A stretch of DNA of 64,000 bases. Origin: Bacillus sp. PK3_68. GTDB taxonomy: Bacteria > Bacillota > Bacilli > Bacillales > Domibacillaceae. Made by a program: the position numbers and the translations under genes. Location: the NCBI RefSeq assembly GCF_003600835.1, contig NZ_NQYC01000001.1, positions 868,001-932,000 on the forward strand, read 5' to 3'. Numbering within the stretch: position 1 is the first letter of the stretch; each line of letters opens with the position of its first letter. The notes under the pieces were generated by a model. That model saw nothing but the letters and a program-made list of their open reading frames with translations, searched no databases and had not been told where the DNA came from. Of this stretch, positions 1 through 10,728 are shown piece after piece.

Positions 1-658
<658 letters not shown>

Positions 659-772
659 AAGATTGTTTGACTTGCTCATAATTTAAAAATAAGAATTAAC
701 TTACTGGCATGTATTTTGTTCAGTTTTCAAAGATCAATTTGTTTCGTTGTCGTTATCAGCGACAGCTATATC

Positions 773-801
773 ATAATAACACCTTAAAATAATAGTGTCA
801 A
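773..801 (-). promoter_or_regulatory. rrn promoter P2
   Basis: On the minus strand a perfect -35 box TTGACA (796-801) is followed after 17 bases by TATTAT (773-778), about 115 bases before the 16S 5' end. The leader between them holds the usual GATCTTTGAAAACTGAAC stretch of Bacillus rrn leaders. This is a strong SigA promoter by sequence. Confidence 0.8.
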
Positions 802-856
802 CAATTTTTTCCGAAAATGTTTTTTCTCTACATCACTGTTTTTAGCAGCGAAAAAT

Positions 857-886
857 AATATATCACAAGATAAAATCTAAAGTCAA
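857..886 (-). promoter_or_regulatory. rrn promoter P1
   Basis: On the minus strand TTGACT (881-886), an 18-base spacer and TATATT (857-862) form a second SigA-type promoter about 85 bases upstream of P2. Tandem promoters are normal for Bacillus rrn operons. Confidence 0.65.
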
Positions 887-901
887 TACTATTTTAATTG
901 A

Positions 902-1310
902 TTAAAGTTGAATGTATCACTGCAAAAGGTGCCCTATGTACATTACAATAAAGTTAAATTTCAAATCTACCTTTTATACAGCACATTCATTTACCTGTGT
1001 ACTTTCTCTTCCTTTCTCCTCACGCATTCTTTCTATAGTAATACACCCCTCACTAATCAATGCTTTTAATCCTATGTGCAGACTGTTAGATAAATAATAT
1101 TTGTTCTAGGGGCAAGCACCGATTTTATGATAGAGGAAAGCCGCAAGCTACAGCTCATTGAAGATAACACAAACAACTTATTAGGGGACAGATCAGCAAT
1201 TGTTTGAGAAACTTTCCTATTAAATGTACTTCAGTAACATTCAAACACTGCTTATAAAAAAGTGCCAGCTGCAAATTGATACAATCATTCACAGCTAGCA
1301 AATGTATATT
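902..1310. other. intergenic, no gene recognised
   Basis: AT-rich spacer between the rrn promoters and the end of the M14 peptidase gene. Short open frames on either strand lack a ribosome binding site and show no family features. I see no RNA motif and no clear terminator here. Confidence 0.6.
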
Positions 1311-2507
1311 TTATAAACCGCCAGGTGTTCTTGCACTTAAAGGAATTTTCTCATAGTCTTTAGGATTTAATTCACTGACTGAGCCATCAGCTACGCTATT
1401 AATAATTCCCATAAGACCTGTCTCGACTGTTTTTACAAGCTGTCCTCTCTTCTTTTGCCCAAAATTTTGTGTTTGACCGCTCACCTCAAACAGAACAGTT
1501 CCACTTCCATTTAATGCAAACGCTCCTAATGCAGTGCCAGGCAGGTCAATGTTTTGATCATACAAGGAAATATTCGTAAAGACAGAATCCCCTTTTGCCT
1601 GCAAGGCATTGTAAGCCGCCACATTCAACTGGCGTGAAAAATCATATTTGAATTTATCAGCATAAGCAGCATATTTTTCACCGCCCGGACTGTTCGGGTT
1701 CGTTACAAACTTGCCTGATAGGGACATCGTTACCCTATCATCAGTCCCCTCTACATAAGGAAATCCCTGATGGTGAAGATCTACAAATACATCTACATTC
1801 CCAAACTGTGTTTTCAAGTCCTTATACACATCTCTTACAGTTTGCGCTTCAGGTGTAATATACCAGCCGTATTTATTGGATGCTCCTGGGAAATCGTCTG
1901 CTTTTGGAACGTAATTCAAATCTGGGTTGAAATCACGATTAACATCAAATCCCGGTTTTTTATCATAATCCCAGCTTCCTGGAGAGGAATAATAGTTCCA
2001 CGCGGGCTTGGCATTCGCAAGTTGCGGAAACTTAGCAACGACCTCTTCCCAGTTCATATCGTTTGCGCGGCGACTTAGCTCAGACCCATCCGCATTCATC
2101 ATTGGAATAATAACAATTGTAAGTTCATCAAGAATTTTTTTCGCTTCTTTTGAATTGCTCGATCCAAGGGTCTGCAAAATATTTAGAAGCGCAACTGTTC
2201 CTGTTTTTTCGTTTCCGTGTATTTCACTCTGGATAAGCATCACCTTTTTACCATGGCCAACCGATACCTTATAAATCCCACGTCCTTGGTTTGTATACCC
2301 AGCTGTCTCAACACTCACTTTTCCCTGGCTTGATTTTTGGATTTGTCCAAGCTTCTTGCCAAGCTCCTCATAGCTAATAAAGCCTTCAATTGATAAATTT
2401 TCCCCTTGCTGCGGACTTGGTCCAGGATCAGCTAATCCCATTGTCGGTATTGTAAGTAAAGATGCAGCTAAAGCGGTTGAACTTAGAACCTTGACAACCT
2501 TCTTCAT
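1311..2507 (-). CDS. Secreted M14 zinc carboxypeptidase
   Basis: A 398-residue exported metallo-carboxypeptidase-family protein. Residues 1-26 form a signal peptide (KK start, hydrophobic core, cleavage near GLA-DPG). The M14 zinc site is visible: the HxxE motif H97-G-N-E100 in SEIHGNEKTG, and the third ligand in DLHHQG near residue 250. DVNRDFNPD is the usual Asn-Arg substrate-binding stretch, and the Glu of VLFEVSGQT is a good candidate for the catalytic base. The start has an ideal AGGAGG seven bases upstream. M14 enzymes remove C-terminal residues from peptides or cell-wall peptides; which substrate this one uses cannot be read from sequence. It stands alone, flanked by gene-free stretches. 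Confidence 0.9.
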   Translation of the reverse strand: MKKVVKVLSSTALAASLLTIPTMGLADPGPSPQQGENLSIEGFISYEELGKKLGQIQKSSQGKVSVETAGYTNQGRGIYKVSVGHGKKVMLIQSEIHGNEKTGTVALLNILQTLGSSNSKEAKKILDELTIVIIPMMNADGSELSRRANDMNWEEVVAKFPQLANAKPAWNYYSSPGSWDYDKKPGFDVNRDFNPDLNYVPKADDFPGASNKYGWYITPEAQTVRDVYKDLKTQFGNVDVFVDLHHQGFPYVEGTDDRVTMSLSGKFVTNPNSPGGEKYAAYADKFKYDFSRQLNVAAYNALQAKGDSVFTNISLYDQNIDLPGTALGAFALNGSGTVLFEVSGQTQNFGQKKRGQLVKTVETGLMGIINSVADGSVSELNPKDYEKIPLSARTPGGL

Positions 2508-3032
2508 TCTCAGTCCTCCTATCTTGAACCCTTATTTTTACTACATGCATGGAGATAATTCTATGCATGTTATCCCTTTCCTTCCTTCTTAGTGGAAAAT
2601 GAATAGTTGAGACTAAAAAATAAAAGGAGGTACAGGTACTTATATTCAGAATCTTGAGAATTATCTTTCTATAAACTGTCTTCTGTACTACTTAAGGGTT
2701 CTTTCAAGCAACCAATACTCGAACTCCCACAGTCCCAGCAAATAGGATGCAGCGTAAAGAGAGTAATTGCTGTATGTCCCTCTCCGTCAAACCCAAATTT
2801 GCTGCGCCCTTTATTAACGGAAGACATTCCTCTAACTGTTTGTACTAAACATTCTTTTGCAAATGGCGGTCAAGTCGATCTCTATGCTATCACTAACAAT
2901 AAGCCCATCAGCCTTAGGTCGGATTACTTTTCCCGCGACTCAATAGCGGAATTTACAATCTTGCTGGTCTTGCGTCCAATATTGCTTTTGCATGCACTGA
3001 TACTTGAGTTATCTCCGAAGAGTTACTCCCAA
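2508..3032. other. intergenic with no intact gene; possible coding remnant
   Basis: About 525 bases without a supportable gene. The minus strand between about 2690 and 3000 has short open stretches in several frames, some with cysteine-containing, protein-like translation, but all are interrupted by stops and none has a ribosome binding site. It may be a decayed gene. I could not assign a family. Confidence 0.4.
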
Positions 3033-3275
<243 letters not shown>

Positions 3276-3365
3276 TCAACTACCTTCTTTCTTGATAAAA
3301 ATCACAATGATAAAAGCTTCTAACACACAGTTTTCCTACATTCACTTGGTAATTACAAACCTGAA

Positions 3366-4232
3366 CTAGATAAATTCCTTCACAAGATTATTAAACATTT
3401 CATCGCCTAGCTGCAGGTCTTGGCTGGCCAGCGGTTCTTCTGCATAGCCATGCACAAGCTCTTGATAAGAAGCTCTTTCTTTATCCTGATAAATGATCCC
3501 TGTTACGAGACCGTTGTGTTGCATCAGCGTATTCATCGCCATCTCCCGATTGGAAGAATCATAGTCTTCAATCGCAGAAAGCTTCGTTAAGTTTTCTTTA
3601 AACCAATCATAGGTGTTAATTTTATTATAGGTCACACATGGGCTGAACACGTTAATAATAGAAAAGCCCTTATGGTTGATGCCCGCTTCAATGATGGCCG
3701 TTAAGTCCTTCAGGTCCGTAGAGAAGCTTTGAGCGACAAATGTAGCACCACTTGTCAGCGCCAGCTCCATGGGAGAGACCGTTCCTTCAATCGCTCCTTT
3801 CGGAGTGGACTTTGTTACAAATCCCTGAGCAGAGCGAGGAGAGGTTTGCCCCTTTGTTAACCCGTAAATCTGATTATCCATCACAATATAAGTCATATCA
3901 ATATTGCGGCGCATCGCATGAATCGTATGCCCCATGCCGATGGCGAATCCATCGCCGTCTCCGCCAGAAGCAATCACCGTTAAGTCTTTGTTGGCCATCT
4001 TCACTCCTTGAGCAATCGGCAGTGATCGCCCATGAATCCCATGAAGGCCGTATGATTTAATGTAGCCTGAAATACGTCCCGAACAGCCGATGCCGGAAAT
4101 AACCGCAAGCTGATCCGGCGTCAAGCCGATATTGGCCGCCGCCCGCTGAATCGCCGCCTGGACAGAAAAGTCACCGCAGCCTGGACACCAGTTTGGTTTT
4201 ACATCATTTCGAAAATCTTTAAACGTTGCCAT
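3366..4232 (-). CDS. korB: 2-oxoacid:ferredoxin oxidoreductase, beta subunit
   Basis: A 288-residue thiamine-diphosphate-binding beta subunit of a 2-oxoglutarate/2-oxoacid:ferredoxin oxidoreductase. The N-terminal NWCPGCGDF, GIGCSGR and SPCVTYN cysteines fit the usual iron-sulfur ligands. The ThDP motif begins at GGDGDGFAIG and ends in MDNQIYGLTKGQ. I chose ATG at 4230-4232: it has AAGGAGCG upstream and starts the conserved MATFKDFRND sequence, while a longer in-frame start would run deep into korA. It overlaps the korA stop by 14 bases, which implies translational coupling. The enzyme oxidatively decarboxylates 2-oxoacids to acyl-CoA and reduces ferredoxin. Confidence 0.92.
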   Translation of the reverse strand: MATFKDFRNDVKPNWCPGCGDFSVQAAIQRAAANIGLTPDQLAVISGIGCSGRISGYIKSYGLHGIHGRSLPIAQGVKMANKDLTVIASGGDGDGFAIGMGHTIHAMRRNIDMTYIVMDNQIYGLTKGQTSPRSAQGFVTKSTPKGAIEGTVSPMELALTSGATFVAQSFSTDLKDLTAIIEAGINHKGFSIINVFSPCVTYNKINTYDWFKENLTKLSAIEDYDSSNREMAMNTLMQHNGLVTGIIYQDKERASYQELVHGYAEEPLASQDLQLGDEMFNNLVKEFI

Positions 4233-5987
4233 TTGTAACCGCTCCTTGTAATGGGAAAAGTTCTTTGCTGCCATGATAAATATGATGCGGCTGGAATGGA
4301 TTGCCGTCATATTTTAGCAGGCTTTTCACTTTCTGAATGTGGCCTACATTCATTTTAATGATATTCGCCAATTGGCCAGTCGCATTATTTTCTACGACAA
4401 GCACGTTTTTCGCTGACTCGATCAGCGGCAAGATTTCTTCTGACGGGAACGGATGAATGAGTCTAATTTGAGCATGGTTGACTTTTACCCCCTCCTGCTC
4501 TAACCGTTCCATCGCTTCTTCAATCGCCCCGCGAGTGGAATTAAATCCGATCAACAATAAATCAGCTTCTTCATGCTGAGCGTTTTTATAGACCGGTGTA
4601 TCAAAGCGGATCTGCTCCAGCTTTCTCATTCGCTTGTCCATTTGAGCCTGGCGATTAGCCGCTCCTTCGGACGGCCTGCCGGTCTCATCATGCTCCACCC
4701 CTGTTACGTGGTGAATGCCATGCTTCATGCCAGGGATCACTCGAGGGGAAACTCCGTCCTCTGTCACTTCATAGCGTTTAAAGTAAGCTTTTCCATCCAG
4801 CTCCGGCAGCTCTTCTTGAACAAGTTTGCCTCGGCGGATTTCTACTCGGCTATAGTCCAGCGGTTCGACGGTTTGTTTGCCAAGAGATAGCTGCAAGTCA
4901 GATAGAAGAATCACCGGACATTGATATTCTTCTGCGAGATTAAAGGCTTCCACCGTATCATAAAAGGCTTCTTCTGCCGTGCTTGGCGCCATCACGATTT
5001 TCGGGATTTCGCCATGGGTTCCGTAAATCATCGCCAGTAAGTCGGACTGTTCTTGCTTTGTTGGCAAGCCGGTAGATGGACCCCCCGCTGAGTATCAACG
5101 ACAACGAGCGGCGTTTCTGTCATCCCCGCCAGGCCAATCGCTTCCATCATTAAAGAGAGACCCGGTCCCGCAGAAGCGGTAAAGGAACGAATGCCGCCAT
5201 AATTGGCACCGATCGCCATCGTGGCTGCCGCAATTTCATCTTCTGTTTGAATGACCGTTCCGCCGACCTTCGGCAGCTTGTCGATCAAGTATTCCATAAT
5301 TTCAGAAGCTGGCGTAATCGGGTAAGCCGCCATCAAACGGACACCGCCCGCCAGGGCACCGAGTGCGATCGCATCATTGCCGATCATGAACATCCGCTGA
5401 TGTCCATCTGCCGCTTCAAGCTGCATGGCTCCTACTTTGCTGCCAAGCTGGTCACACATATATTGATAGCCTTGTTGAATCGCTTCCATGTTCTTCTGGA
5501 CAACGGCTTCTCCCTTGCGGCCAAAAATTTCTTCTACTACATTGGTAAACACGTGTACATCTAAATTAATAACAGCACATGTGGCCCCTACAGCTACCAT
5601 GTTCTTCATCAACGACGTACCCAGTTCAGCCGCGATTTCTGTGAAAGGAACGACATACAATTCTGCCTTTGCCTGATCTGGCTTCACTGGATTGAACTTA
5701 GCATCTGCGATGATGATTCCCTGATCGTGAAGCTCCCCATAGTTGACATCAATGGTTTCCTGGTCAAATGCCACTAAAATATCTAAATCATCCGCGACCG
5801 CACGGACAGGAGTCGTGCTCACACGAATTTTATTATTGGTATGGCCGCCTTTAATTCGGGATGAAAAATGGCGGTACCCGTAGAGAAAGTATCCGAGACG
5901 GTTCAAAGCGGTAGAAAAGATTTCCCCGGTACTTTCAATCCCTTCCCCCTGTTGTCCCCCGACTTTCCAGGAAAGCTGATTTATCAT
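4219..5987 (-). pseudogene. korA: 2-oxoacid:ferredoxin oxidoreductase alpha subunit, frame broken by one base
   Basis: The gene for the KorA gamma-alpha fusion subunit, split into two frames: 5028-5987 and 4219 to about 5067. At 5081-5086 the minus strand reads six G where seven are needed. With one G restored, the reading becomes DTQRGGPSTGLPTKQEQSD, the conserved KorA sequence, and the product is 589 residues, the normal family size. The first part carries the gamma-type domain (residues 1-180) and the second the pyrimidine-binding alpha domain. AAAGGAGGT precedes the ATG. A homopolymer deletion is as likely to be a sequencing error as a real mutation; if real, the enzyme would be lost. Confidence 0.88.
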
Positions 5988-6065
5988 TAGACACTACCTC
6001 CTTTACGATAATTCTCTATGAAACTATTGCTTGTGCTGCAGGACCAATAGCCTTTATTTTTCAGA

Positions 6066-6100
6066 AAAAAGACAGGTGCCCATAAGCAGACAGCCTGTAA
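6066..6100 (-). terminator. probable terminator between the VOC gene and korA
   Basis: On the minus strand ACAGG and CCTGT arms enclose a partly paired loop and are followed by CTTTTTT. The hairpin is moderate. It lies in the 133-base gap between the two-domain VOC gene and korA, so korAB-fer may be a separate transcription unit. Confidence 0.45.
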
Positions 6101-6120
6101 AAGAAATTGACTTTCTTAAC

Positions 6121-7089
6121 TTAGGAATCAAACTTTTCAAGCAACTCTATAATCACTTTAAATGTTGAGGTTGTATCCATGTAAGCATACCTTCCCTTGC
6201 CATTCCAAAAGTTTCCGCTTTGGATAACAGGGTACCCCATCTCCTCCAGCAGCTTGATGTTTTTGTCCATATCCTTTACAACAAACGAAATGTGATGAAC
6301 GCCTTCCCCATATGTCTCTAAATGACTTTTCCATGTGCTTGGAGCCTCTCCTGGTTCGATCAACTCAATTTGCAACATCGGTGTATTAATGAACATGTAT
6401 CTAGAATCCGCTTCAGTAGGCTCCCCTTCATAAATAACCTGAGTCAACTCCCTTGGGCCTGATTGAATGATAGGTGGTTTTTCCACCCCAAGCAACTTAC
6501 AGTATGCATCGGCTGCAGCGTCAAGATTTTTGACAACCAGAGCAAGTTGTTCAACTTTATTTGTCCCAAGCAAAGGATTAAAACACTCCGTAATTGGAGC
6601 AATGTCTCTAGGTTCCGTACTTTCAAGCATTTCTACAAGCGTCTTTAGATCACTTATCGTATCTACATATACATAACGACCGTCACTTGATGTAAATTCC
6701 CCGCTTTGCAGAAGTGAGTAGCCGTTTTTCTCTAACACGGGGAGCCTGTCTTTAATAGAGTCTACATCAAAGGCAATATGATGAATCCCCTCTCCTACAG
6801 TATTTAAAAATTCACGCATTGTTCCTGGCTCTTCGTTTGGCTCAATCAATTCAATTTGCACAGTTGGAGTATTCATAAAAACTAATTTGCTGCGTGAATT
6901 TGTTGACTGTCCACGATAGACCACTTTGGAGATGCTCTGATCCCCTGTTAAAAACCATTCAGGCTTAGGGATGCCAAGAAGCTTAGCGAACGATTCGGAA
7001 GCTTTTTCAATGTCCTTTACTACAAAAGCGAGTTGATTCACTACATTATTTCCCATTAATGGCTTTTTTTCAGTCAGCGGCTTAGACAC
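6121..7089 (-). CDS. Protein with two tandem VOC (glyoxalase-fold) domains
   Basis: About 322 residues made of two similar vicinal-oxygen-chelate domains. Repeat 1 starts at NNVVNQLAFVV and repeat 2 at TNKVEQLALVV. Each ends with QIELIEP, a GEG-(I/V)-HHI segment and a final E in a V-E-M/I-E-L-L stretch. HH and E are metal-ligand candidates, as in methylmalonyl-CoA epimerase and glyoxalase relatives. I prefer the GTG at 7087-7089, with AAGGA about ten bases upstream, over the GTG at 7096-7098, which touches the ribosome binding site. It follows the dihydrodiol dehydrogenase by 33 bases, so it is probably the last gene of the catabolic operon. Its reaction is unknown; isomerase, lyase or dioxygenase are all possible. 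Confidence 0.82.
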   Translation of the reverse strand: MSKPLTEKKPLMGNNVVNQLAFVVKDIEKASESFAKLLGIPKPEWFLTGDQSISKVVYRGQSTNSRSKLVFMNTPTVQIELIEPNEEPGTMREFLNTVGEGIHHIAFDVDSIKDRLPVLEKNGYSLLQSGEFTSSDGRYVYVDTISDLKTLVEMLESTEPRDIAPITECFNPLLGTNKVEQLALVVKNLDAAADAYCKLLGVEKPPIIQSGPRELTQVIYEGEPTEADSRYMFINTPMLQIELIEPGEAPSTWKSHLETYGEGVHHISFVVKDMDKNIKLLEEMGYPVIQSGNFWNGKGRYAYMDTTSTFKVIIELLEKFDS

Positions 7090-7122
7090 TTGGACCACTT
7101 CCTTCAGTGTTTTTTAATTGGA

Positions 7123-7905
7123 TCATCCGAGCCCGCGAACGGCTAACCCCCCATCACTGGAGATGACTTCACCGGTAATCGCACGTGATTCGTCAGATGC
7201 TAACAGTACATATGCCGCTACGTGATCTTCTGGCATCTGGGCGATTTGAAGGGGATTACGTTTTTTAATGCTGCTTGCTTTTGTCTCATTATCTACGACT
7301 TTAACAAACGGGAGCAGTGGTGGAATAACTGAAAGTGCGGTCAGTGTTCCTCCCGGAGCTACCGCATTTACCCGGATGTGGGGTGCGAGTTCGAATGCAA
7401 GTTGGCGCATGAGTCCGATTTGAGCATGCTTGCTCGCTGTGTACCAAACACCGCCGCCATCAGGATAAAAACTTGCACCAGACACAGAAAAAATGATATT
7501 TCCATTTGTTTTTTGCAGTTCTTCAAGCACTGCTTTCGCGCCAAAAAAAGAACCCTTAACATTAATATCAAGAAGGAAATCATATGCCTCAGAAAGTGCA
7601 TCAGGAGTCACATCGGCAAATTTAGCAAACCCATCGAATACACCAGCGTTCGCGATAAAAACATCCAACTTTCCAAATTGCTTAACAGTCGCTTGAACCG
7701 CTTGCTCGTTGTCCTCATACTTGCTTACATCCCCCTGATAAGTGAGGATACTTTCACCAAATTCTTCTTGCATTTTCGCTAACTTCTCTTCAGAACGGCC
7801 GATAATGCTCACTTTGGCTCCTTCTTGGATGAAACGCCGGGTGACAGCTTCTCCTATTCCTGACGCGCCACCTGTAATTAACACTACTTTATCTTTTAAG
7901 GCCAT
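7123..7905 (-). CDS. cis-dihydrodiol dehydrogenase, BphB-like SDR
   Basis: A 260-residue short-chain dehydrogenase. The NAD site TGGASGIG is at residues 11-18, NAG near 89 and the catalytic YTASK near 155. GNIIFSVSGASFYPDGGG and the end SSDGGLAVRG closely match the signature of cis-2,3-dihydrobiphenyl-diol and related aromatic cis-dihydrodiol dehydrogenases, rather than generic SDRs. That step re-aromatises the diol made by a ring-hydroxylating dioxygenase into a catechol. It sits 30 bases downstream of the dioxygenase beta gene, with AGGGGAGG before ATG, which supports this role strongly. Confidence 0.88.
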   Translation of the reverse strand: MALKDKVVLITGGASGIGEAVTRRFIQEGAKVSIIGRSEEKLAKMQEEFGESILTYQGDVSKYEDNEQAVQATVKQFGKLDVFIANAGVFDGFAKFADVTPDALSEAYDFLLDINVKGSFFGAKAVLEELQKTNGNIIFSVSGASFYPDGGGVWYTASKHAQIGLMRQLAFELAPHIRVNAVAPGGTLTALSVIPPLLPFVKVVDNETKASSIKKRNPLQIAQMPEDHVAAYVLLASDESRAITGEVISSDGGLAVRGLG

Positions 7906-7935
7906 TATAGCGCCTCCCCTTTTGTTATCTTACTG

Positions 7936-8445
7936 TTATACAAAGATAGCAAGATTCCTTGTATTTATGGTTGTTTGATCTATAATGAACATCCGCTTGG
8001 ACAGCTTCCACTCTCCATCTACGAAAGTAAATTCGTCCTGCCGTTCTCCTGAAATTAAATCGTGATGAATGTCTGTGCTGCGGCTTCGATAGATAAGCAA
8101 ATAACTCGAAACCACCGCTTTTTCATTAGGAGTGTATTCTTCAAGGCGAACATTATTCACTAAACGCCGCGTGCGAGACGGTGGAATTTCAGCCCAGGCA
8201 TAATCTGTTTTTAGACGATCTACACGAATTTTCAATAATTCAATATCATCATTAAAAGCAAACATATCCATTGAATAATCCGGCCGCTCAATTCCCTCCT
8301 TATTAACGCGAACCGGCATCTGGTATAAAAGATCAGGATGCATCAAGTTAAACCAGCCGTCAAAATCAATGTCATCAAGCAATTTTGCTTCCCGATACAG
8401 CCATTGCTCAAATTCGTAGTTTGCTGCCATCCTTTCTAAATTCAT
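7936..8445 (-). CDS. Aromatic-ring-hydroxylating dioxygenase, beta subunit
   Basis: A 169-residue small subunit of the SnoaL/NTF2-like dioxygenase beta family. Typical features are EFEQWLYREAKLLDD near the start, the middle RLKTDYAWAEIPPSRTRRLVNNV and the final DGEWKLSKRMFIIDQT. It lies 64 bases downstream of the alpha gene, the usual alpha-beta order, with GGGGGGAA before ATG. Beta subunits are mostly structural in the alpha3-beta3 enzyme. Confidence 0.92.
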   Translation of the reverse strand: MNLERMAANYEFEQWLYREAKLLDDIDFDGWFNLMHPDLLYQMPVRVNKEGIERPDYSMDMFAFNDDIELLKIRVDRLKTDYAWAEIPPSRTRRLVNNVRLEEYTPNEKAVVSSYLLIYRSRSTDIHHDLISGERQDEFTFVDGEWKLSKRMFIIDQTTINTRNLAIFV

Positions 8446-8509
8446 TGCGTGTTCCCCCCATACTTACTTGATTGTCACTCAGAAAACGAGTCTCATAGTT
8501 TTAGTCACC

Positions 8510-9814
8510 TTAATTACTCATTAAATCCAGCCAGTAGCGATAAAAATTTCGTTGATTGGCCTCAGAAAATTTATCATCGTAAACAACTCCAGGCCCTGCA
8601 AACTCAGTAATCGGATCGCGATGCATACCCATTGTGTAATTATAAGTAAGCTCTTTCAACATCGGCATTGGCCCAGATGCAGCTGCGGTGATATCAGTAA
8701 ATACCTCTGTATCATCCTGTTCAAAGATCCCAGAAGGACTGAACGTGAGAACAAAGGATTCTCTGGAACGTCTTTTCCAATCTTCGGGAGCATTTTTTTC
8801 AACTAAAAACCATGTAATGACTTCCATTTTGTCCACATCAATCGGGCGCCAAAGACGAACAGACGTGTTAGAGATCAGCTGTCCTTTCACTTTTGTATGA
8901 GAAATTAAAAACGAGAGGTTAGGGAAAATGTTACCGATCATATTTTTAAGGTTAGACATGATATCAAACTGTTCTTCAGACAAATTTGATTGATACTCTT
9001 CTTTTAGTTCTTCCGGAAAGGCAAAATCCGGATTTGGAGTACCTAAATTTAAGCCATGTCCATTTTCCGTATAAATTTGATAGCCTTTTCTTGAGTAGGT
9101 AGCATTAGGTACCATCCCTAATTTAGCAATCGATCCGTGAGTAACCATTGTATGATAGGAATCACCAACGAAGTTATCTGCACCAATTTTCCAGTTAGAG
9201 TGCACGATAAACCTTTGTGGGGCCCCTAGTACCTCCATTTCTGCTCGGCCGACTAAAATATCAAGATACCATTTGAAGTCACCTAAAAATTCTGATAAAG
9301 ATTCCGCTTCTTCATTCCAAGTACCAAATAAAAGACCTTTGTACGATTCAATCCGAATCTTGTTCAACCCCATTTTGGATTTATCGAGACGGCCTCCATA
9401 AATATCCTTTTGCAGCGGAGCACCAATCAGATCGCCATTGTTTTTGAAATTAAACCCATGATAAGGACAAGTAAATGAAGCTTTATTCCCTTTATCTGCC
9501 CGGCAAAGCTTCATGCCACGGTGAGTACACATGTTATAGAATCCTCTGATTGTGTCATCAGATCCTCTAGTAATGATCACTGAATATCCAGCTAGATCTC
9601 GTGTTATAAAATCATTTTTATTCGGTATCTCAGACTCGTGACCAATAAACAACCATGTTTTTAAAAATACTTGTTTATGCTCAAGCTCATAAACCGACGG
9701 ATCCCCCAATACATAAACAGGAATGCTGCCTTCCTCGGGACGTACGGTCTCATTTAAATAATCAATCGTTTCTTGTTGAGTCATCTCTTCTAAACTCTTT
9801 TTTGTTTTGATCAT
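8510..9814 (-). CDS. Aromatic-ring-hydroxylating dioxygenase, alpha subunit (Rieske)
   Basis: About 434 residues. The Rieske [2Fe-2S] site is MCTHRG at about residues 95-100 and CPYHGF at about 116-121 (C-x-H, 17 residues, C-x-x-H). The mononuclear iron site is NFVGDSYHTMVTH (bridging Asp and the two His) with a carboxylate expected in FEQDDTE. I take the ATG at 9812-9814, nine bases after GGGGG; a TTG two codons earlier is too close to it. The enzyme inserts O2 into an aromatic ring to form a cis-dihydrodiol. The true substrate cannot be read from sequence. No ferredoxin or reductase component is encoded alongside, which is unusual. Confidence 0.95.
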   Translation of the reverse strand: MIKTKKSLEEMTQQETIDYLNETVRPEEGSIPVYVLGDPSVYELEHKQVFLKTWLFIGHESEIPNKNDFITRDLAGYSVIITRGSDDTIRGFYNMCTHRGMKLCRADKGNKASFTCPYHGFNFKNNGDLIGAPLQKDIYGGRLDKSKMGLNKIRIESYKGLLFGTWNEEAESLSEFLGDFKWYLDILVGRAEMEVLGAPQRFIVHSNWKIGADNFVGDSYHTMVTHGSIAKLGMVPNATYSRKGYQIYTENGHGLNLGTPNPDFAFPEELKEEYQSNLSEEQFDIMSNLKNMIGNIFPNLSFLISHTKVKGQLISNTSVRLWRPIDVDKMEVITWFLVEKNAPEDWKRRSRESFVLTFSPSGIFEQDDTEVFTDITAAASGPMPMLKELTYNYTMGMHRDPITEFAGPGVVYDDKFSEANQRNFYRYWLDLMSN

Positions 9815-9930
9815 CTGCAAATTCCCCCTCGTTTCTGAATTGATGCGGACTCATTTAGGCAGGAGAATTTACCAAAACATCTTTCGGGTTTCCCCTGCAT
9901 GTATCTTTAAATACTGAAGTCTTTCAGTTA

Positions 9931-10713
9931 TTAGCCCACTTGAATAAGTGCATCTTTACTTTTCAAAACGGCTAATACACTTAACGCTGCCAAATAGCTC
10001 GTTTTCGGATTATTGGGCATCGGATCATTTTCTACTTGAAGCGTCAATTTTCCAAAGGACCCCATCGCTTCTATTTGATGATTGTTTTTCTTTGCCGCCG
10101 GGTCAGAAATAATTTTCACACCGGTTTTATCCGAACCTAGCCCTGCCAGAGACAAAATAATAGAAACATTTATGTTTTTGGGAAATAACTCAATAGCTTC
10201 TGCGGCCGAGCCATCAAATAACAACTGCTCTTTATCTAAAGGGGCGCCTGGCAAGGCATGTGGGGGCTTTCTGGTAATGATAGAAACAGATTGCAACTCC
10301 CCAATCGATTTCGCTGCCTTCAACACATCTAGTCCGCCGATGGCTCCTGATGGCAGATGAATCCTCGTCCCTTTTTCTTGGCAAATCTGTTCTAATTCTT
10401 TGTAAAAAGTCAGACTTGCCAAAGCTCCAACGCTACTTAGTACTAAATCTTTTCCGCTCTTCAGAATAGCTGCTGCATAATCTTTCACTACTTGAACGTT
10501 GGCCGCTTCGATAACTACATCTGCATCCGACCGCAGAAGGGATTCCATATCAGCAAAAGATTCTGTTTTAAATTCAGAAGCCAGGCTCTTGGCTGATTGT
10601 TCATTCCGTGTATAAAGACCAACGATTCTCGTCCCAGGAAGGGTTTCTTCAATATTGATACTTTGAAGAAGAAATGTACCGATATTTCCCCCGCCAATTA
10701 ATGCTAATTTCAT
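9931..10713 (-). CDS. Aspartate-dehydrogenase-like oxidoreductase
   Basis: A 260-residue member of the NadX/L-aspartate dehydrogenase family. GGGNIG at residues 7-12 is the dinucleotide site, HLPSGAIGGLD near 118-128 is the conserved central motif, and DPAAKKNNHQIEA carries the conserved Asn-His. Known members convert aspartate to iminoaspartate with NAD(P)+. It sits 15 bases after the aldehyde dehydrogenase in a catabolic cluster and not with nadA/nadC, so a role in NAD synthesis is unlikely. From memory, similar neighbours (AspDH, ALDH, ThDP enzyme, SDR, hydrolase, cupin, regulator) occur in Pseudomonas aeruginosa around PA3504-PA3510. The real substrate may be another amine or oxoacid. Confidence 0.82.
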   Translation of the reverse strand: MKLALIGGGNIGTFLLQSINIEETLPGTRIVGLYTRNEQSAKSLASEFKTESFADMESLLRSDADVVIEAANVQVVKDYAAAILKSGKDLVLSSVGALASLTFYKELEQICQEKGTRIHLPSGAIGGLDVLKAAKSIGELQSVSIITRKPPHALPGAPLDKEQLLFDGSAAEAIELFPKNINVSIILSLAGLGSDKTGVKIISDPAAKKNNHQIEAMGSFGKLTLQVENDPMPNNPKTSYLAALSVLAVLKSKDALIQVG

Positions 10714-10728
10714 CTCGCATCCCCTCTC